A stretch of 64,000 bases of DNA from positions 1-64,000 of the forward strand of contig JAJPIL010000012.1 in assembly GCA_021324755.1 (NCBI GenBank). Reading direction: 5' to 3'. A model generated the notes under the pieces. It worked only from the letters and a program-made list of their open reading frames with translations. It did no database searches and had not been told where the DNA came from. The position numbers and the translations under genes are program-made. This document shows, piece by piece, positions 48,936 to 59,063 of this stretch (its first letter is position 1; each line of letters opens with the position of its first letter). The stretch comes from Pseudomonadota bacterium. Lineage in GTDB: Bacteria; Desulfobacterota; Binatia; Binatales; Binataceae.

Positions 48936-49733
48936 GTGAGTTTTGAGCCAACCGTTTACCAAGCAAAGACAGGGGCGTCATCGCGTCCGGCGCGTCCTTT
49001 GCGAATTATCCACACCGGCGACGTCCATCTTGAAAGCGATACGTTCACGACCGGCAAAGATCCCGCAGAAGTCAGGCAGAAACTTCGTCGAGCTTTCAGT
49101 AACGTTATCGACCTTGCGATTTGCGAGCGGGCGGACTTGTTACTTATCGCGGGCGATCTTTTCGATTCAAGTCGGGTCAGCGAGGAGGCTATAGATTTTG
49201 CACTGGCAGAAATCGAGCGGGCGAGTATGCGGGTCGTGGCTATTCCTGGGAATCACGATCCGCACGACGACACCTCAGTGCTGGCAGCGATGGAGCGAAG
49301 AAAGCTTCCGCCTAACCTCCATCTAATTTTGTCGCTGGAAGGGCAAACGCTCGAGTTTGCCGATCTACAAACACGGATATGGGCCCGCGCAATGCGAGAA
49401 CACAGCGCCGATTATAGACCGTTGCAGGGGCTTTCGCCGGCACGCTCTGGGTGGTGGAATATCGCGCTTGCGCACGGCCTGTTCGTGGAAGAAGACGATG
49501 GCCTGCGAGCCTCACCGATCACACCGGCTGAAATCGCCGCAAGCGGTTATGATTATGTCGCGCTGGGGCATGTTCATGTCTTTCGCGAGCTTTCTCAGGG
49601 CTCAACCTGCGCTGCGTATTGCGGCGCTCCGGTCCCGGCTCATTCAGGCGCCGGCGAGGGCACGGTGGCGCTAGTAGTGTGCTCGCCTGACTCAGGAGCA
49701 ACGGTCAGAGCCGTGCGATTAGCGGCGCCCTAG
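48936..49733 (+). CDS. SbcD/Mre11-like metallophosphoesterase
   Basis: This calcineurin-like phosphoesterase of about 265 residues has all five metal motifs: GDVHLES, AGDLFDSS, IPGNHDPHDD, AHGLF and ALGHVHVF. The order and spacing resemble SbcD/YhaO-type DNA repair nucleases, but the protein is shorter and no SbcC/Rad50-type ATPase gene is next to it. The start is uncertain: GTG 48936 gives a compact N-terminus, while GTG 48873 would add 21 residues. Its stop lies 33 bp from the convergent cheC-like gene. A DNA substrate is only a guess. Confidence 0.83.
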   Translation: MSFEPTVYQAKTGASSRPARPLRIIHTGDVHLESDTFTTGKDPAEVRQKLRRAFSNVIDLAICERADLLLIAGDLFDSSRVSEEAIDFALAEIERASMRVVAIPGNHDPHDDTSVLAAMERRKLPPNLHLILSLEGQTLEFADLQTRIWARAMREHSADYRPLQGLSPARSGWWNIALAHGLFVEEDDGLRASPITPAEIAASGYDYVALGHVHVFRELSQGSTCAAYCGAPVPAHSGAGEGTVALVVCSPDSGATVRAVRLAAP

Positions 49734-49766
49734 CAAGGATCGGCTCGCTCGAGGCTCTCAGCAGTT

Positions 49767-50345
49767 TCACTCAAGGGGTGTCAAGGCGGGGGTCTTCGTT
49801 AGGGCGATAAGGAGCAATAGCTCGATCGCCTTGGCAGAAGCGCTGAGATGAGCTTCCAAACGTAGTGCGGTCGGTACCGGCATAAGGTAGCCCGAAATGA
49901 GCCGCGCTGGGCCCTCAACTATCGTCGGGATACTCGGGTTGAATCTCTGGTCAATTGCATGCCCAGTGCTTTCAACGAAACGGCCGAGCAAGATGTTCGA
50001 TATTTCCTTGAGCACGTCTATGTCAACTCCATTCGGAGTGGCGGACACCTGCCCCATCCATCCTACGCTCAAAGCAGCCAGAGCGGACACGTGGTCCAGC
50101 GGCAACGCGAGCGAAGCTTTGCCCACGTCGCCCTCGCAAGTCTTAAGGTTCTGGCTTATAGCCATCAGCCGACCCGGGAGCGCGGTAACTAAACTCGGTT
50201 TTTTATCCACTCCAAGTAGGTGTACGTTGAGAGTTTTGACCGAAACCGGCTCACGGATGATGCGCTCGAGAGCTACTGTAGCGGACCCCGCTGCTTCGAC
50301 GAGTGCGTTATTAAGGGCGTCCCTGAGTCGGCCGTAAGCTAGCAT
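49767..50345 (-). CDS. cheC: CheC-family CheY-phosphate phosphatase
   Basis: The 192-residue product belongs to the CheC/CheX/FliY group. The second CheC active-site helix is well preserved as DVLKEISNILLGRFVEST (Glu114 and Asn117 from this start). The equivalent N-terminal helix (ALNNALVEAAGSATVAL) has lost its Glu-x-x-Asn pair, so only one centre should be active. ATG 50345 is preferred over GTG 50378 because GGGGAG lies eight bases upstream. It follows a cheY-like gene by 38 bp, and together they look like a regulator and its phosphatase. Confidence 0.82.
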   Translation of the reverse strand: MLAYGRLRDALNNALVEAAGSATVALERIIREPVSVKTLNVHLLGVDKKPSLVTALPGRLMAISQNLKTCEGDVGKASLALPLDHVSALAALSVGWMGQVSATPNGVDIDVLKEISNILLGRFVESTGHAIDQRFNPSIPTIVEGPARLISGYLMPVPTALRLEAHLSASAKAIELLLLIALTKTPALTPLE

Positions 50346-50383
50346 TTCACGGCTCCCCGCTTTACCGTCAATTGCCACGTTGC

Positions 50384-50779
50384 TTATACATCGTGCAGTT
50401 CAGGAAAGAGTTGTTTTAGCTTGCGGTAAACCTGTTTGAAAGTGTTCGGGGTCAAGGGCTTGACGATGTAGTCTAGCGCGCCTTCAGCGAGAAAGGTTTG
50501 CCGCGTATGATCGAACGGCATCGCGCTGATTACGATAATCGGCAGATTCGGATTGTCCTTACGGATTTCGCGAAAAGCAGCCAGCGCGTCGATACCGTCG
50601 ACCTGCGGCATCACTACATCTAGTGTGACCAAATCGGGGCGCAAAGCGCGACAAAGCCGAACGGCCTGAAGGGCGTTTTCCGCTTCGGCTATCACCTCAC
50701 ATCCGAAAAATTCAAGGTAATGCCGGATTATGTCGCGCATGAAGGCAGAATCGTCCGCGATCAAAGCTTTCAGCGCCAT
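50384..50779 (-). CDS. cheY: CheY-like single-domain response regulator
   Basis: The 131-residue protein is a lone receiver domain with acidic pair Asp9/Asp10, phosphorylation site Asp54, Ser85 and Lys107 (YIVKPLTP). It has no output domain and probably acts by protein contact, for example on a flagellar or pilus motor or another kinase. No kinase or chemoreceptor gene is present in the window. The downstream cheC-like gene probably encodes its phosphatase. An inverted repeat (ATTTGCT/AGCAAAT, 50827-50833 and 50852-50858) sits about 50-80 bp upstream of the start. Confidence 0.92.
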   Translation of the reverse strand: MALKALIADDSAFMRDIIRHYLEFFGCEVIAEAENALQAVRLCRALRPDLVTLDVVMPQVDGIDALAAFREIRKDNPNLPIIVISAMPFDHTRQTFLAEGALDYIVKPLTPNTFKQVYRKLKQLFPELHDV

Positions 50780-50904
50780 AGCAATCCACAGTCTCCAGTG
50801 AAATTCGAACGATCCATCCGTCAGTAATTTGCTTTCATCCTAGCTTTGGTGAGCAAATCTCGCGCCATGTTGGAAGGCGCAATACGCGGTCGCATGGAGC
50901 AAAA

Positions 50905-51240
50905 GTGTGTCATGTTAAAAGCCTCTTGATGGTAATGGGACACATGTAGTCGAAATCGCTACACCAGTGGAAGGTGGAATTAGACAAGTCAAACCAGGCG
51001 AATCGAAGCCTGGCATTTATAACCAACGGCAGCACCAGGGTTGTGCGAAAAAGCGGTGTCTTAAAACGAGACGCCACAGAGCGTCGTGCCCCTAAGCGAC
51101 ACCGTCGGCGAGTGCGCTAACTGTGCCGAACTGAGACGTGGATGGTGGGCGCAGAAGGACCTGACAAGTAAGCGCCTTGGAAGAGATGGGGTTATCGACA
51201 AGAAGCGACGGCCGGATTGTCCGGCCGTCGCTTTAGCAAT
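50905..51240 (+). ncRNA. Candidate structured non-coding RNA of about 330 nt, family unknown
   Basis: No protein frame of note exists here, but complementary stems follow one another: TGTGTC/GACACA (50906-50911, 50939-50944), CCAGGC/GCCTGG (50994-50999, 51008-51013), GCAC/GTGC (51032-51035, 51043-51046), GCGGTGTC/GACACCGT (51053-51060, 51098-51105) enclosing GACGC/GCGTC (51070-51074, 51081-51085), TCGGC/GCCGA (51105-51109, 51125-51129), and GGGCGC/GCGCCT (51147-51152, 51172-51177). A strong terminator closes the region. I compared it from memory with tmRNA, RNase P, SRP and 6S RNA and saw no match. Strand and ends are inferred. Confidence 0.4.
51202..51234. terminator. Strong, possibly bidirectional intrinsic terminator
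   Basis: GCGACGGCCGGA (51205-51216) pairs perfectly with TCCGGCCGTCGC (51220-51231) around a TTG loop, and flanking A-T pairs lengthen the stem. On the plus strand it runs into CTTTAGCAATTTAGC; on the minus strand into TTCTTGTC. It lies about 52 bp beyond the groEL stop, so it certainly can end the groESL message. It could also end a plus-strand RNA from the preceding region. Confidence 0.85.
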
Positions 51241-51285
51241 TTAGCTTTTCACGGCGCGCCAAGGTCTGGCGCCGTCACTGCGCGA

Positions 51286-52929
<1,644 letters not shown>

Positions 52930-52991
52930 TCAGTTGTTGAGAAAGTTTAGGAATCTCAAGGTTAACCCAGGTTTTCTCGACTGCGTCGGCC

Positions 52992-53288
52992 TCAGCCTTC
53001 GATTACACCCAAAACGTCGTCTTCGCGCAGGATTAGATGCTCTTCACCATTGATTTTGACTTCGCTGCCAGCGTACTTGCCGAAGAGCACCCTGTCGCCC
53101 GGCTTAACGTCAAGCGGAATAATTTTGCCGTCCTCGGTCATTTTTCCCCGGCCGACCGCTATTACACGGCCCTCCTGCGGTTTCTCTTTTGCGGTATCTG
53201 GAATGATGATACCGCCTTTGGTCTTCTCCTCTTCTTCGATTCGCTTTACTAGGATACGGTCACCCAACGGCCTAATAGAACCAGTCAT
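52992..53288 (-). CDS. groES: 10-kDa co-chaperonin GroES
   Basis: GroES caps GroEL. From ATG 53288 the product has 98 residues, a typical length, beginning [17 protein letters not shown] and carrying the mobile loop [19 protein letters not shown], followed by [29 protein letters not shown] longer frame starts with TTG at 53324, but its extra 12 residues do not fit the family. GGAGGT lies about 12 bases upstream. Promoter and CIRCE are about 60-115 bp upstream. Confidence 0.98.
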   Translation of the reverse strand: MTGSIRPLGDRILVKRIEEEEKTKGGIIIPDTAKEKPQEGRVIAVGRGKMTEDGKIIPLDVKPGDRVLFGKYAGSEVKINGEEHLILREDDVLGVIEG

Positions 53289-53349
53289 AATTCGACCCGC
53301 ACCTCCGTCATTGGGAAGATTCAAGCGTTGGGACTAACGCTCTGCCGCA

Positions 53350-53378
53350 AACGTAATCACCATTACTCGAGTTGTCAA
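53350..53378 (-). promoter_or_regulatory. Sigma-70-type promoter of groESL
   Basis: On the minus strand a perfect -35 TTGACA (53373-53378) is followed after 17 bp by a weak -10 TACGTT (53350-53355). It lies directly next to the CIRCE operator and about 60 bp before the groES start. Confidence 0.6.
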
Positions 53379-53379
53379 C

Positions 53380-53405
53380 TAGCACTCTCACTACAAGAGT
53401 GCTAA
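53380..53405 (-). promoter_or_regulatory. CIRCE operator (HrcA binding site)
   Basis: The plus strand reads TAGCACTC, nine bases, GAGTGCTAA, matching the CIRCE consensus TTAGCACTC-N9-GAGTGCTAA with a single deviation. CIRCE is the operator of the heat-shock repressor HrcA, so groESL should be de-repressed on heat or misfolding stress. Here it sits just upstream of the -35 box rather than over the start point. hrcA itself is not in the window. Confidence 0.95.
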
Positions 53406-53563
53406 TTTTTTGCGGCAGCAAACAGAGCGGTGAGCATCACTTGAGAGAAGCTCGCACTTGCTCAGAAATGAGCTAATTAACTCCTGAAAGCCTAAGTAGA
53501 AATTGTAAGATCGAACTAAGACGTGATAGGCTAAGCAAAGACAAGAATGGGGGCAACTAGCGT

Positions 53564-53848
53564 CTACTTTTTGCCCTTTCTCTTGGCTAGCTCTTCCTCG
53601 CGATAACGCCGGTAAAGTACGTCCCACTCCGTGCTGCCTTCGACCACGCGGCGCTTGAGCGAAGCTATCTTTCTCCTTACGATTGCGTCTACCTCGTCGC
53701 CGCGTTCAGCCCATTCGGAGATGAGCTCGCGGGCATGGCGTAGCGCGAGGGAAAAATTTGGAACTTCGGCTAAACGCTCGTTCTGAAGGCGAACAAGCGA
53801 CTCGCGAGCAAGATAAAGTATTTTCTGATCGCTCAGCTTCGTCGCCAT
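53564..53848 (-). CDS. DUF507 family protein (first of a pair)
   Basis: This 94-residue, charged, mainly helical protein belongs to DUF507 by its pattern: hydrophobic N-terminal helix, then VDAIVRRKIASLKR and a C-terminal SxEWDVLYRRYREEELAKRKGKK. The function is unknown. The basic lysine-rich tail could bind nucleic acid. It starts six bases after the stop of a second DUF507 gene, so the two form an operon and may be heteromeric partners. It lies upstream of the groESL promoter on the same strand. Confidence 0.8.
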   Translation of the reverse strand: MATKLSDQKILYLARESLVRLQNERLAEVPNFSLALRHARELISEWAERGDEVDAIVRRKIASLKRRVVEGSTEWDVLYRRYREEELAKRKGKK

Positions 53849-53854
53849 CCAGTC

Positions 53855-54130
53855 TCAGATCGGGAAGTCTTTCTCCTCGGCAAGCCGCTGTTTAATTAAG
53901 TTTCTCAATCGTGCGACATCAACGCCCGGATTTCGCCGGGCCTCTTGGTTCGCAAGTCTGTCTGCTTCATCTTCGAGCCTAGCGTCTTGCTCGAAATGAG
54001 CCGACATCATCTCAACTACGCAGGCCACCAACGCATCCGTGTCTGCCTTGGGTTTAATTACCCCGCGGTCGATCAATCCTTCGACCAAATGGCGGGCAAG
54101 CTGGTCAATTTCGCTTTCCTTTATTCGCAC
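53855..54130 (-). CDS. DUF507 family protein (second of a pair)
   Basis: This 91-residue, acidic helical protein is the more typical DUF507 member, with KESEIDQLARHLVEGLIDRGVI, DADALV-like centre (TDALVACVVEMMSAHF) and the C-terminal ARLRNLIKQRLAEEKDFPI. It initiates at GTG 54130 with only a weak GGT upstream. It is the first gene of the DUF507 pair and has opposite charge to the second, compatible with complex formation. The function is unknown. Confidence 0.82.
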   Translation of the reverse strand: MRIKESEIDQLARHLVEGLIDRGVIKPKADTDALVACVVEMMSAHFEQDARLEDEADRLANQEARRNPGVDVARLRNLIKQRLAEEKDFPI

Positions 54131-54590
54131 CTCGGACCTATAAAACTTTCTCTCGGGCGATAACCTTGTGCCTCGAGCGCCAGAGCTGGCAAGCGGTAAG
54201 TCTACAACAAGCGAACAATTCTTTCTCGACGTCAGCTCATGACCGAGCCGTTCTGCTACCGATTAATCATACCCCAGCAACAGGAACCAATACACCCCTT
54301 TTTCGTTCAGCGCACACACTCAGAGCAAACGCAGCCCCGCTGGTATTCAGCTTTCAATTAGCGTCCGAAGATTGCCAGAGCGTTGCTAGGAAATGCGACT
54401 TGCCCTCTTTTGGGAATTCGCGTCGCAGCTTTGCAGGCGTAAAACCGCTTCCCAGCTCGCCGAGCACGCCGAGAGCGAATTGCTAACTTAAATCCTGACA
54501 CTCCAGCGCGTAACAATAGCGTACGACAGGGGACTTAGCGCGCCCAGGCGAACTTTCTTTACTGGGCTGAGGCGAAAAACCTTTTGGGTT
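54131..54590. other. Intergenic region between DUF507 pair and the radical SAM gene
   Basis: About 460 bp on the boundary between two minus-strand genes. No supported frame, no clear terminator after the radical SAM gene, and no obvious promoter for the DUF507 pair. Confidence 0.45.
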
Positions 54591-56471
54591 CTAAGCCGGG
54601 GCGACCGCAAACTCCCCACTGGTACTGCCCGAAAGGACCGCGTCAAAGCGACGCCCGCCCAGATAGTACTCACGTGCCTCTTCGTCGCTTATTGCCGCGC
54701 GCCTAATATCGCGGCGCTTGATCTGCCAGATTCCACCGACCATCGGATGTCGACCTTGGCGGTAGCTAAAGAAGTAATAAACAAACTGACGAACTACCGA
54801 GCGCCGTGCCTCGGCCGAAAGTCCGCGTCCTTTGGCGACCGTGAAAATCGTATGTAAAAGTCGCCTGACCGAGTAAAAGGTCGTAAAGGCCTCACGATAG
54901 GCCTTAAGCCATGTCTCCTTGTCCATCCGCTCGTGCTTGAGAGTCACGTGTTGCGAATCCAGGTTATTGAAGTCCCAGTCTGCAATCAGTCCCTCTTTTG
55001 CGTAACGGACTTGGTCCTCGGTACCTGGAAGGGGCGTCATGATGAAGAACGAGACGATATCGAACCCGAGCTCGATAAGCGTCTTTGCCGCAACACGGCC
55101 ACAGTCGGGGCCGTCGAAAGGAAATCCCAGGATGTAGCCTGCGTGAACCGAGACTCCCACGCGGTGCCAATTATCGACGGTGCGACGGTATTTTGCCAGC
55201 ACGTGGGCGTAGGCTTGCTCGAATGACAGCAGTTGGCGGCGGTCGTCGGTGTTTTGAAATTTTGTGGCAGCGGCAAGGTTGGCGGGGTTTAATGACTCGA
55301 TACCCACGAAAGCCTGGTAGCAACCTGCTTGCGCGGCAAGCTCGACGAAGCGCCGACTACGCTGATGTTTGGTCGTCTCTTTCTCGTTTTTCGCCACATT
55401 AGCGTAGCATCCCGCATCTACGTCAACCTGCATCATAAAGTTGAGGTCAGGATGCTTCTGCCTAATCTTGGCCATCCCGCACAGCACTTCTTCCCAGCGT
55501 GGGTTGCGGAAGAAGTTGTCGTCGACCAGAAAGAGCGAGTTGATTCCGTGATTTTCGATCGCGTCCTGCACCCACCGAACCACCGCTTGTGGGTCGCGCG
55601 CGCGCATCGTGCGCCCCATCACGTTCTTGACGCTGCAGTACGAACACGTGAACGGACATCCGCGCGATGTATCAAGGGTCGTCATGCGCTTGTTAAAAAA
55701 GCGGGTCAAATAGCGTTTGTCGATCTGGGGAAGCTGAGCGTCAGCGATAAGAGGTACGATAATGTCGTCGCCGCCGGTTTTGGCGCGGATTCCATCGGTC
55801 ACCGAGTAATGCAGGCGCAACTTTCCTGCCAGGTAGTCGTTTATTATTTCGGGCCACAGAGTCTCGGCTTCGCCCTTGACGGTCGTCACGCCGCAGCTGT
55901 TTAGGAAAGCGCACGACTGTGGATATCCGCTTACATGAAAGCCGCCCATCAACGTCGGTACACCCTCGCGCACAAACTGAAGCGCGATGTCGCGCCCGCG
56001 CGGATATTGATTCGATTGCACACCCGCCAAACCAACCAGGAGTTCGACGCCGTCTTCGCGCGCCCTCTTTTTAATCGCCTTGATAGTGGCGGGCGAAATC
56101 GGGCCGTCGCAGACTTCGTCCCAAATAATCGTCTCCAGGTAGACGTTGCGCTGAGCGGAATACCGCCGATTGAACTCCTCGTTCAAAGCCGCCAAAACGG
56201 TAAGCGTGTTATTCGGCTGAACGCCCCACCGATAATGTTGCACGTAGCCTTCCTCGTCGTAGCGTGAAGGCTTGATGAAATAAACCCGGATAACGCGGTA
56301 AGGTCTAGCCTCGACCGAACGCACGCCATTGGTGCCTTCGGGGCGTTCAAGTGGAAGCAGAGTCCTTGGCCATTCCTTTCCGTAGCGGTGACGCCCTAAC
56401 ACAAGAAAACCCGTGGCGATCAGGCTAGAAACGCCGCCCGAAGCACCAACAAGAAGGCTCCATAAACTCAT
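54591..56471 (-). CDS. Membrane-anchored radical SAM protein with cobalamin-binding-like domain
   Basis: The 626-residue product starts with a transmembrane segment (about 8-26). A B12-binding-like domain follows (about 60-215, with GLAGVQSNQYP and VPTLMGGFHVSGYP), then a radical SAM core with the [4Fe-4S] cysteines C272-x3-C276-x2-C279 (GCPFTCSYC). The His of the DxHxxG cobalamin motif is not evident. The long C-terminus (about 470-626) is rich in aromatic and basic residues. Such class B enzymes often methylate or cyclise lipids, porphyrins or natural products; the membrane anchor suggests a lipid-like substrate. It stands alone, and its target is unknown. Confidence 0.83.
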   Translation of the reverse strand: MSLWSLLVGASGGVSSLIATGFLVLGRHRYGKEWPRTLLPLERPEGTNGVRSVEARPYRVIRVYFIKPSRYDEEGYVQHYRWGVQPNNTLTVLAALNEEFNRRYSAQRNVYLETIIWDEVCDGPISPATIKAIKKRAREDGVELLVGLAGVQSNQYPRGRDIALQFVREGVPTLMGGFHVSGYPQSCAFLNSCGVTTVKGEAETLWPEIINDYLAGKLRLHYSVTDGIRAKTGGDDIIVPLIADAQLPQIDKRYLTRFFNKRMTTLDTSRGCPFTCSYCSVKNVMGRTMRARDPQAVVRWVQDAIENHGINSLFLVDDNFFRNPRWEEVLCGMAKIRQKHPDLNFMMQVDVDAGCYANVAKNEKETTKHQRSRRFVELAAQAGCYQAFVGIESLNPANLAAATKFQNTDDRRQLLSFEQAYAHVLAKYRRTVDNWHRVGVSVHAGYILGFPFDGPDCGRVAAKTLIELGFDIVSFFIMTPLPGTEDQVRYAKEGLIADWDFNNLDSQHVTLKHERMDKETWLKAYREAFTTFYSVRRLLHTIFTVAKGRGLSAEARRSVVRQFVYYFFSYRQGRHPMVGGIWQIKRRDIRRAAISDEEAREYYLGGRRFDAVLSGSTSGEFAVAPA

Positions 56472-56699
56472 CTCCCACCTCGCACAAAAACTACCGAAGG
56501 CTTAAGGTTCGTCCTCGGCCCTTTTACTATGCCCTTAACTCTATACGATTTTCACAAGCAGACATATCCGTTAGCCTTAACCGCTCTGTTAAGTCAACAT
56601 TTCGGCTGTCGAGCGGCACGACTATCAAGCTTTTTAGTCGGCAAGTTTGCGACCTTAAGACCGCACTGGCTGGCAAAGGTGCGCTTTGAGGAAGCCAAT

Positions 56700-59063
56700 C
56701 TAGCGGTAAACTTCGACCAGACCTATCAGGCCGAGCTCTCGGTAGCGCTCGACCAGGTAGCCTTTAATCTCCTTGACGGTTGACATGCGCAAGACCTCGC
56801 GAGCTATCTTGCGGCAGGTCTCATAACTGGCCTGACGGATTAGCTTGCGCACCACCGGGATGAAGATCGGGCTCATGCTGAGAGCATCAAACCCCATCCC
56901 TATGAGCAGAAGCGTTGCCAGAGGATCGCTAGCCATCTCGCCGCACAAGGTGACTTTTCTGCCCGCACTATGTGCAACCTTGATAACCTCGCTGATGCCC
57001 GACAAGACAGCAGGATGAAAATGCTCGAACAGGGACGCGACCTTTGGATTGTTTCGGTCTACCGCCAGCATGAACTGAATCAAGTCGTTGGTTCCGATCG
57101 AGAAGAAGTCGACTTCTTTGACCAAGCGATCGGCGAGCCACAAGGCCGAGGGCACCTCGACCATTATTCCCACTTCGAGCTCAGGGTTATGCTCGATTCC
57201 CTCGCGCGCCAGCGACTCGGCGGCTTCAGCCAGCACCGCTTTTGCGCCCCGCAACTCCTCAAGGCTCGAGATCATAGGAAATAGCACTCGCACCGGTGCG
57301 TTCGTGGCCGCCCGCATTATGGCCCGCAGCTGAACCTTGAACAGCTCCGGCATCTCGAGCGAAATACGAATCGAGCGCCAGCCCAAAAACGGGTTCTCTT
57401 CGCGTGGGGCGCGCAGGTAAGCGGGATACTTGTCGGCGCCGAGGTCGAGCGTGCGGATAGTTACGGGTTTGTTGTCGGCGGCTTTCAAAATCTCGCTGTA
57501 AATTTTTACTTGCTCCTCTTCGCTAGGAAAATCCTCGTAGGTCAAGAAGGTGAACTCCGAGCGATAAAGCCCGACGCCTTCGGCACCGTAACGAAAGGCG
57601 AGCGCGATGTCGTTTTTGAGCGCGACGTTGGCCAGCAGATGTACACGATGGCCGTCCTTGGTCACGGACGGCAAGTTTTGCTCGGCCATCAACTCCTGCC
57701 GCAACGTTTGGTGGCGCTTGATAATCTGAGCGTATTCGCGCTCGATCTCGGGGCTGGGTTTTAAGTAGACGATCCCCGAATTGCCGTCGACGATGAGCTC
57801 ATCGCCTTGCGCCACGGCTTCGGTCAGATGGTCGACACCGACAACGGCTGGGATTTCGAAGGCGCGCGCCAGAATTGTCGCGTGTGAAGTAACGCCACCG
57901 GACTGAAGCACGATTCCGGCGATGTTTTTGTGGGGTATCAATGCAAGCTCGGATAAAGTCAGATCTTCGGCGACAAGCACCGTGGGACGGCCGAACGTGG
58001 TCAGCGTATCGTCTTGGCGCAGGTGGCGAATCAGTCGAGCTCCGAGGTCGCGCATGTCGGTGGCGCGCTCGCGCAGGTAGCCGTCTTCGATCGCACTAAG
58101 TTCGCTGGTGAACTTGTCGATCACCCGCATTACGGCGCTTTCCGCTACGTAGCCCGCGCGGATTTCGTTTTGGATACTCGCCAGAAATTCCTCGTCCTCG
58201 AGCACCAGGCGATGGCTGTCAAAAATCCTCAGTTCAGCCTCCGCCATCAGCGGCGCCATCAGACGCTTCAGGCTTTCGAGCTCGGCGCGCGAACGTTCGA
58301 CGGCCTGCTCAAACCGGGCGAGCTCGGCGCTTATCGCCGTGGTACGCTGCGTGCGACTGATGTTATCTTGAGTGGCGCCGATGATGTGGGCCCGACCTTG
58401 ACCGAAGCCGGGCGACGCAGGCAAACCTACCAAACGCGGACGCCGGATCCTTGGCGCAGTTACGCGGCGAGCCTTTCCTCCGACTTTCTCGAACTGTTTG
58501 AGCTGAAGGTTGGCCTCGATCATCCGGCGACGGTACTCGTCGCGCTCCTTTTCCTTGGTAATAAGCGCCTCGCGCAAATTGAAATGCGAAAGGATCTGCG
58601 CGACCTGATTGCTAGCCGTGCGCAACAGCCGGATCTCGTCGGCGTGAAAATCGCGCGCCCGTAGAGTCTGCACAACCAACACGCCGATAGGCTTGCGCTG
58701 CGGGCCTATTACTGGTACCCCCAAGAACGAGTGATAACGCTCTTCCCCAGTTTCTGGAAAGTATTTGTAGCGTGGATGGCTCATCGCGTCAGCCACAGCC
58801 ACAGGCTGCATCCGCTCCAAAACAAGCCCCACCAGCCCCTCGCTCGGCGGCATCGAGACAACCCCTACCGACGACCGGTCCAAGCCCACCGTCGCCCTAA
58901 GCACCAGTCGCTGGCGCGTCGCATCGAGCAGGTAGAGCGAACAGACCTCCGTCTCCATCCCGTTGGCGATCGTGGTCACCAACGCGTCCAGCGTCGCCCG
59001 AAGGTCCTGGTCTGGGCTTGTGGCAAGTCGCGAAATATTCTCAACTAGCGCGAGCCGATCCAT
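56700..59063 (-). CDS. ptsP: PtsP: GAF domain plus phosphotransferase enzyme I
   Basis: This 787-residue protein combines an N-terminal GAF domain (about 10-160), a linker helix, and a full enzyme I module: PEP-utiliser N-terminal region (from about 212, LVGLPASPGFGQGRA), the phospho-His394 in SGGVTSHATILAR, and the C-terminal PEP-binding barrel (LYRSEFTFL, DLGADKYP, FSIGTNDLIQFMLAVDRNN, LCGEMASDP). It is enzyme I(Ntr) of the nitrogen-related PTS, passing phosphate from PEP to NPr and EIIA(Ntr). Neither partner gene is nearby. It follows the radical SAM gene's start by 229 bp in the same orientation. Confidence 0.95.
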   Translation of the reverse strand: MDRLALVENISRLATSPDQDLRATLDALVTTIANGMETEVCSLYLLDATRQRLVLRATVGLDRSSVGVVSMPPSEGLVGLVLERMQPVAVADAMSHPRYKYFPETGEERYHSFLGVPVIGPQRKPIGVLVVQTLRARDFHADEIRLLRTASNQVAQILSHFNLREALITKEKERDEYRRRMIEANLQLKQFEKVGGKARRVTAPRIRRPRLVGLPASPGFGQGRAHIIGATQDNISRTQRTTAISAELARFEQAVERSRAELESLKRLMAPLMAEAELRIFDSHRLVLEDEEFLASIQNEIRAGYVAESAVMRVIDKFTSELSAIEDGYLRERATDMRDLGARLIRHLRQDDTLTTFGRPTVLVAEDLTLSELALIPHKNIAGIVLQSGGVTSHATILARAFEIPAVVGVDHLTEAVAQGDELIVDGNSGIVYLKPSPEIEREYAQIIKRHQTLRQELMAEQNLPSVTKDGHRVHLLANVALKNDIALAFRYGAEGVGLYRSEFTFLTYEDFPSEEEQVKIYSEILKAADNKPVTIRTLDLGADKYPAYLRAPREENPFLGWRSIRISLEMPELFKVQLRAIMRAATNAPVRVLFPMISSLEELRGAKAVLAEAAESLAREGIEHNPELEVGIMVEVPSALWLADRLVKEVDFFSIGTNDLIQFMLAVDRNNPKVASLFEHFHPAVLSGISEVIKVAHSAGRKVTLCGEMASDPLATLLLIGMGFDALSMSPIFIPVVRKLIRQASYETCRKIAREVLRMSTVKEIKGYLVERYRELGLIGLVEVYR

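Noticed and set aside
50905-51240. tmRNA, RNase P RNA, SRP RNA or 6S RNA as identity of the structured region
   Set aside because: The tmRNA ends and tag frame, the RNase P GGAAAGUCC and ACAGAA elements and the SRP loop sequence are all absent.
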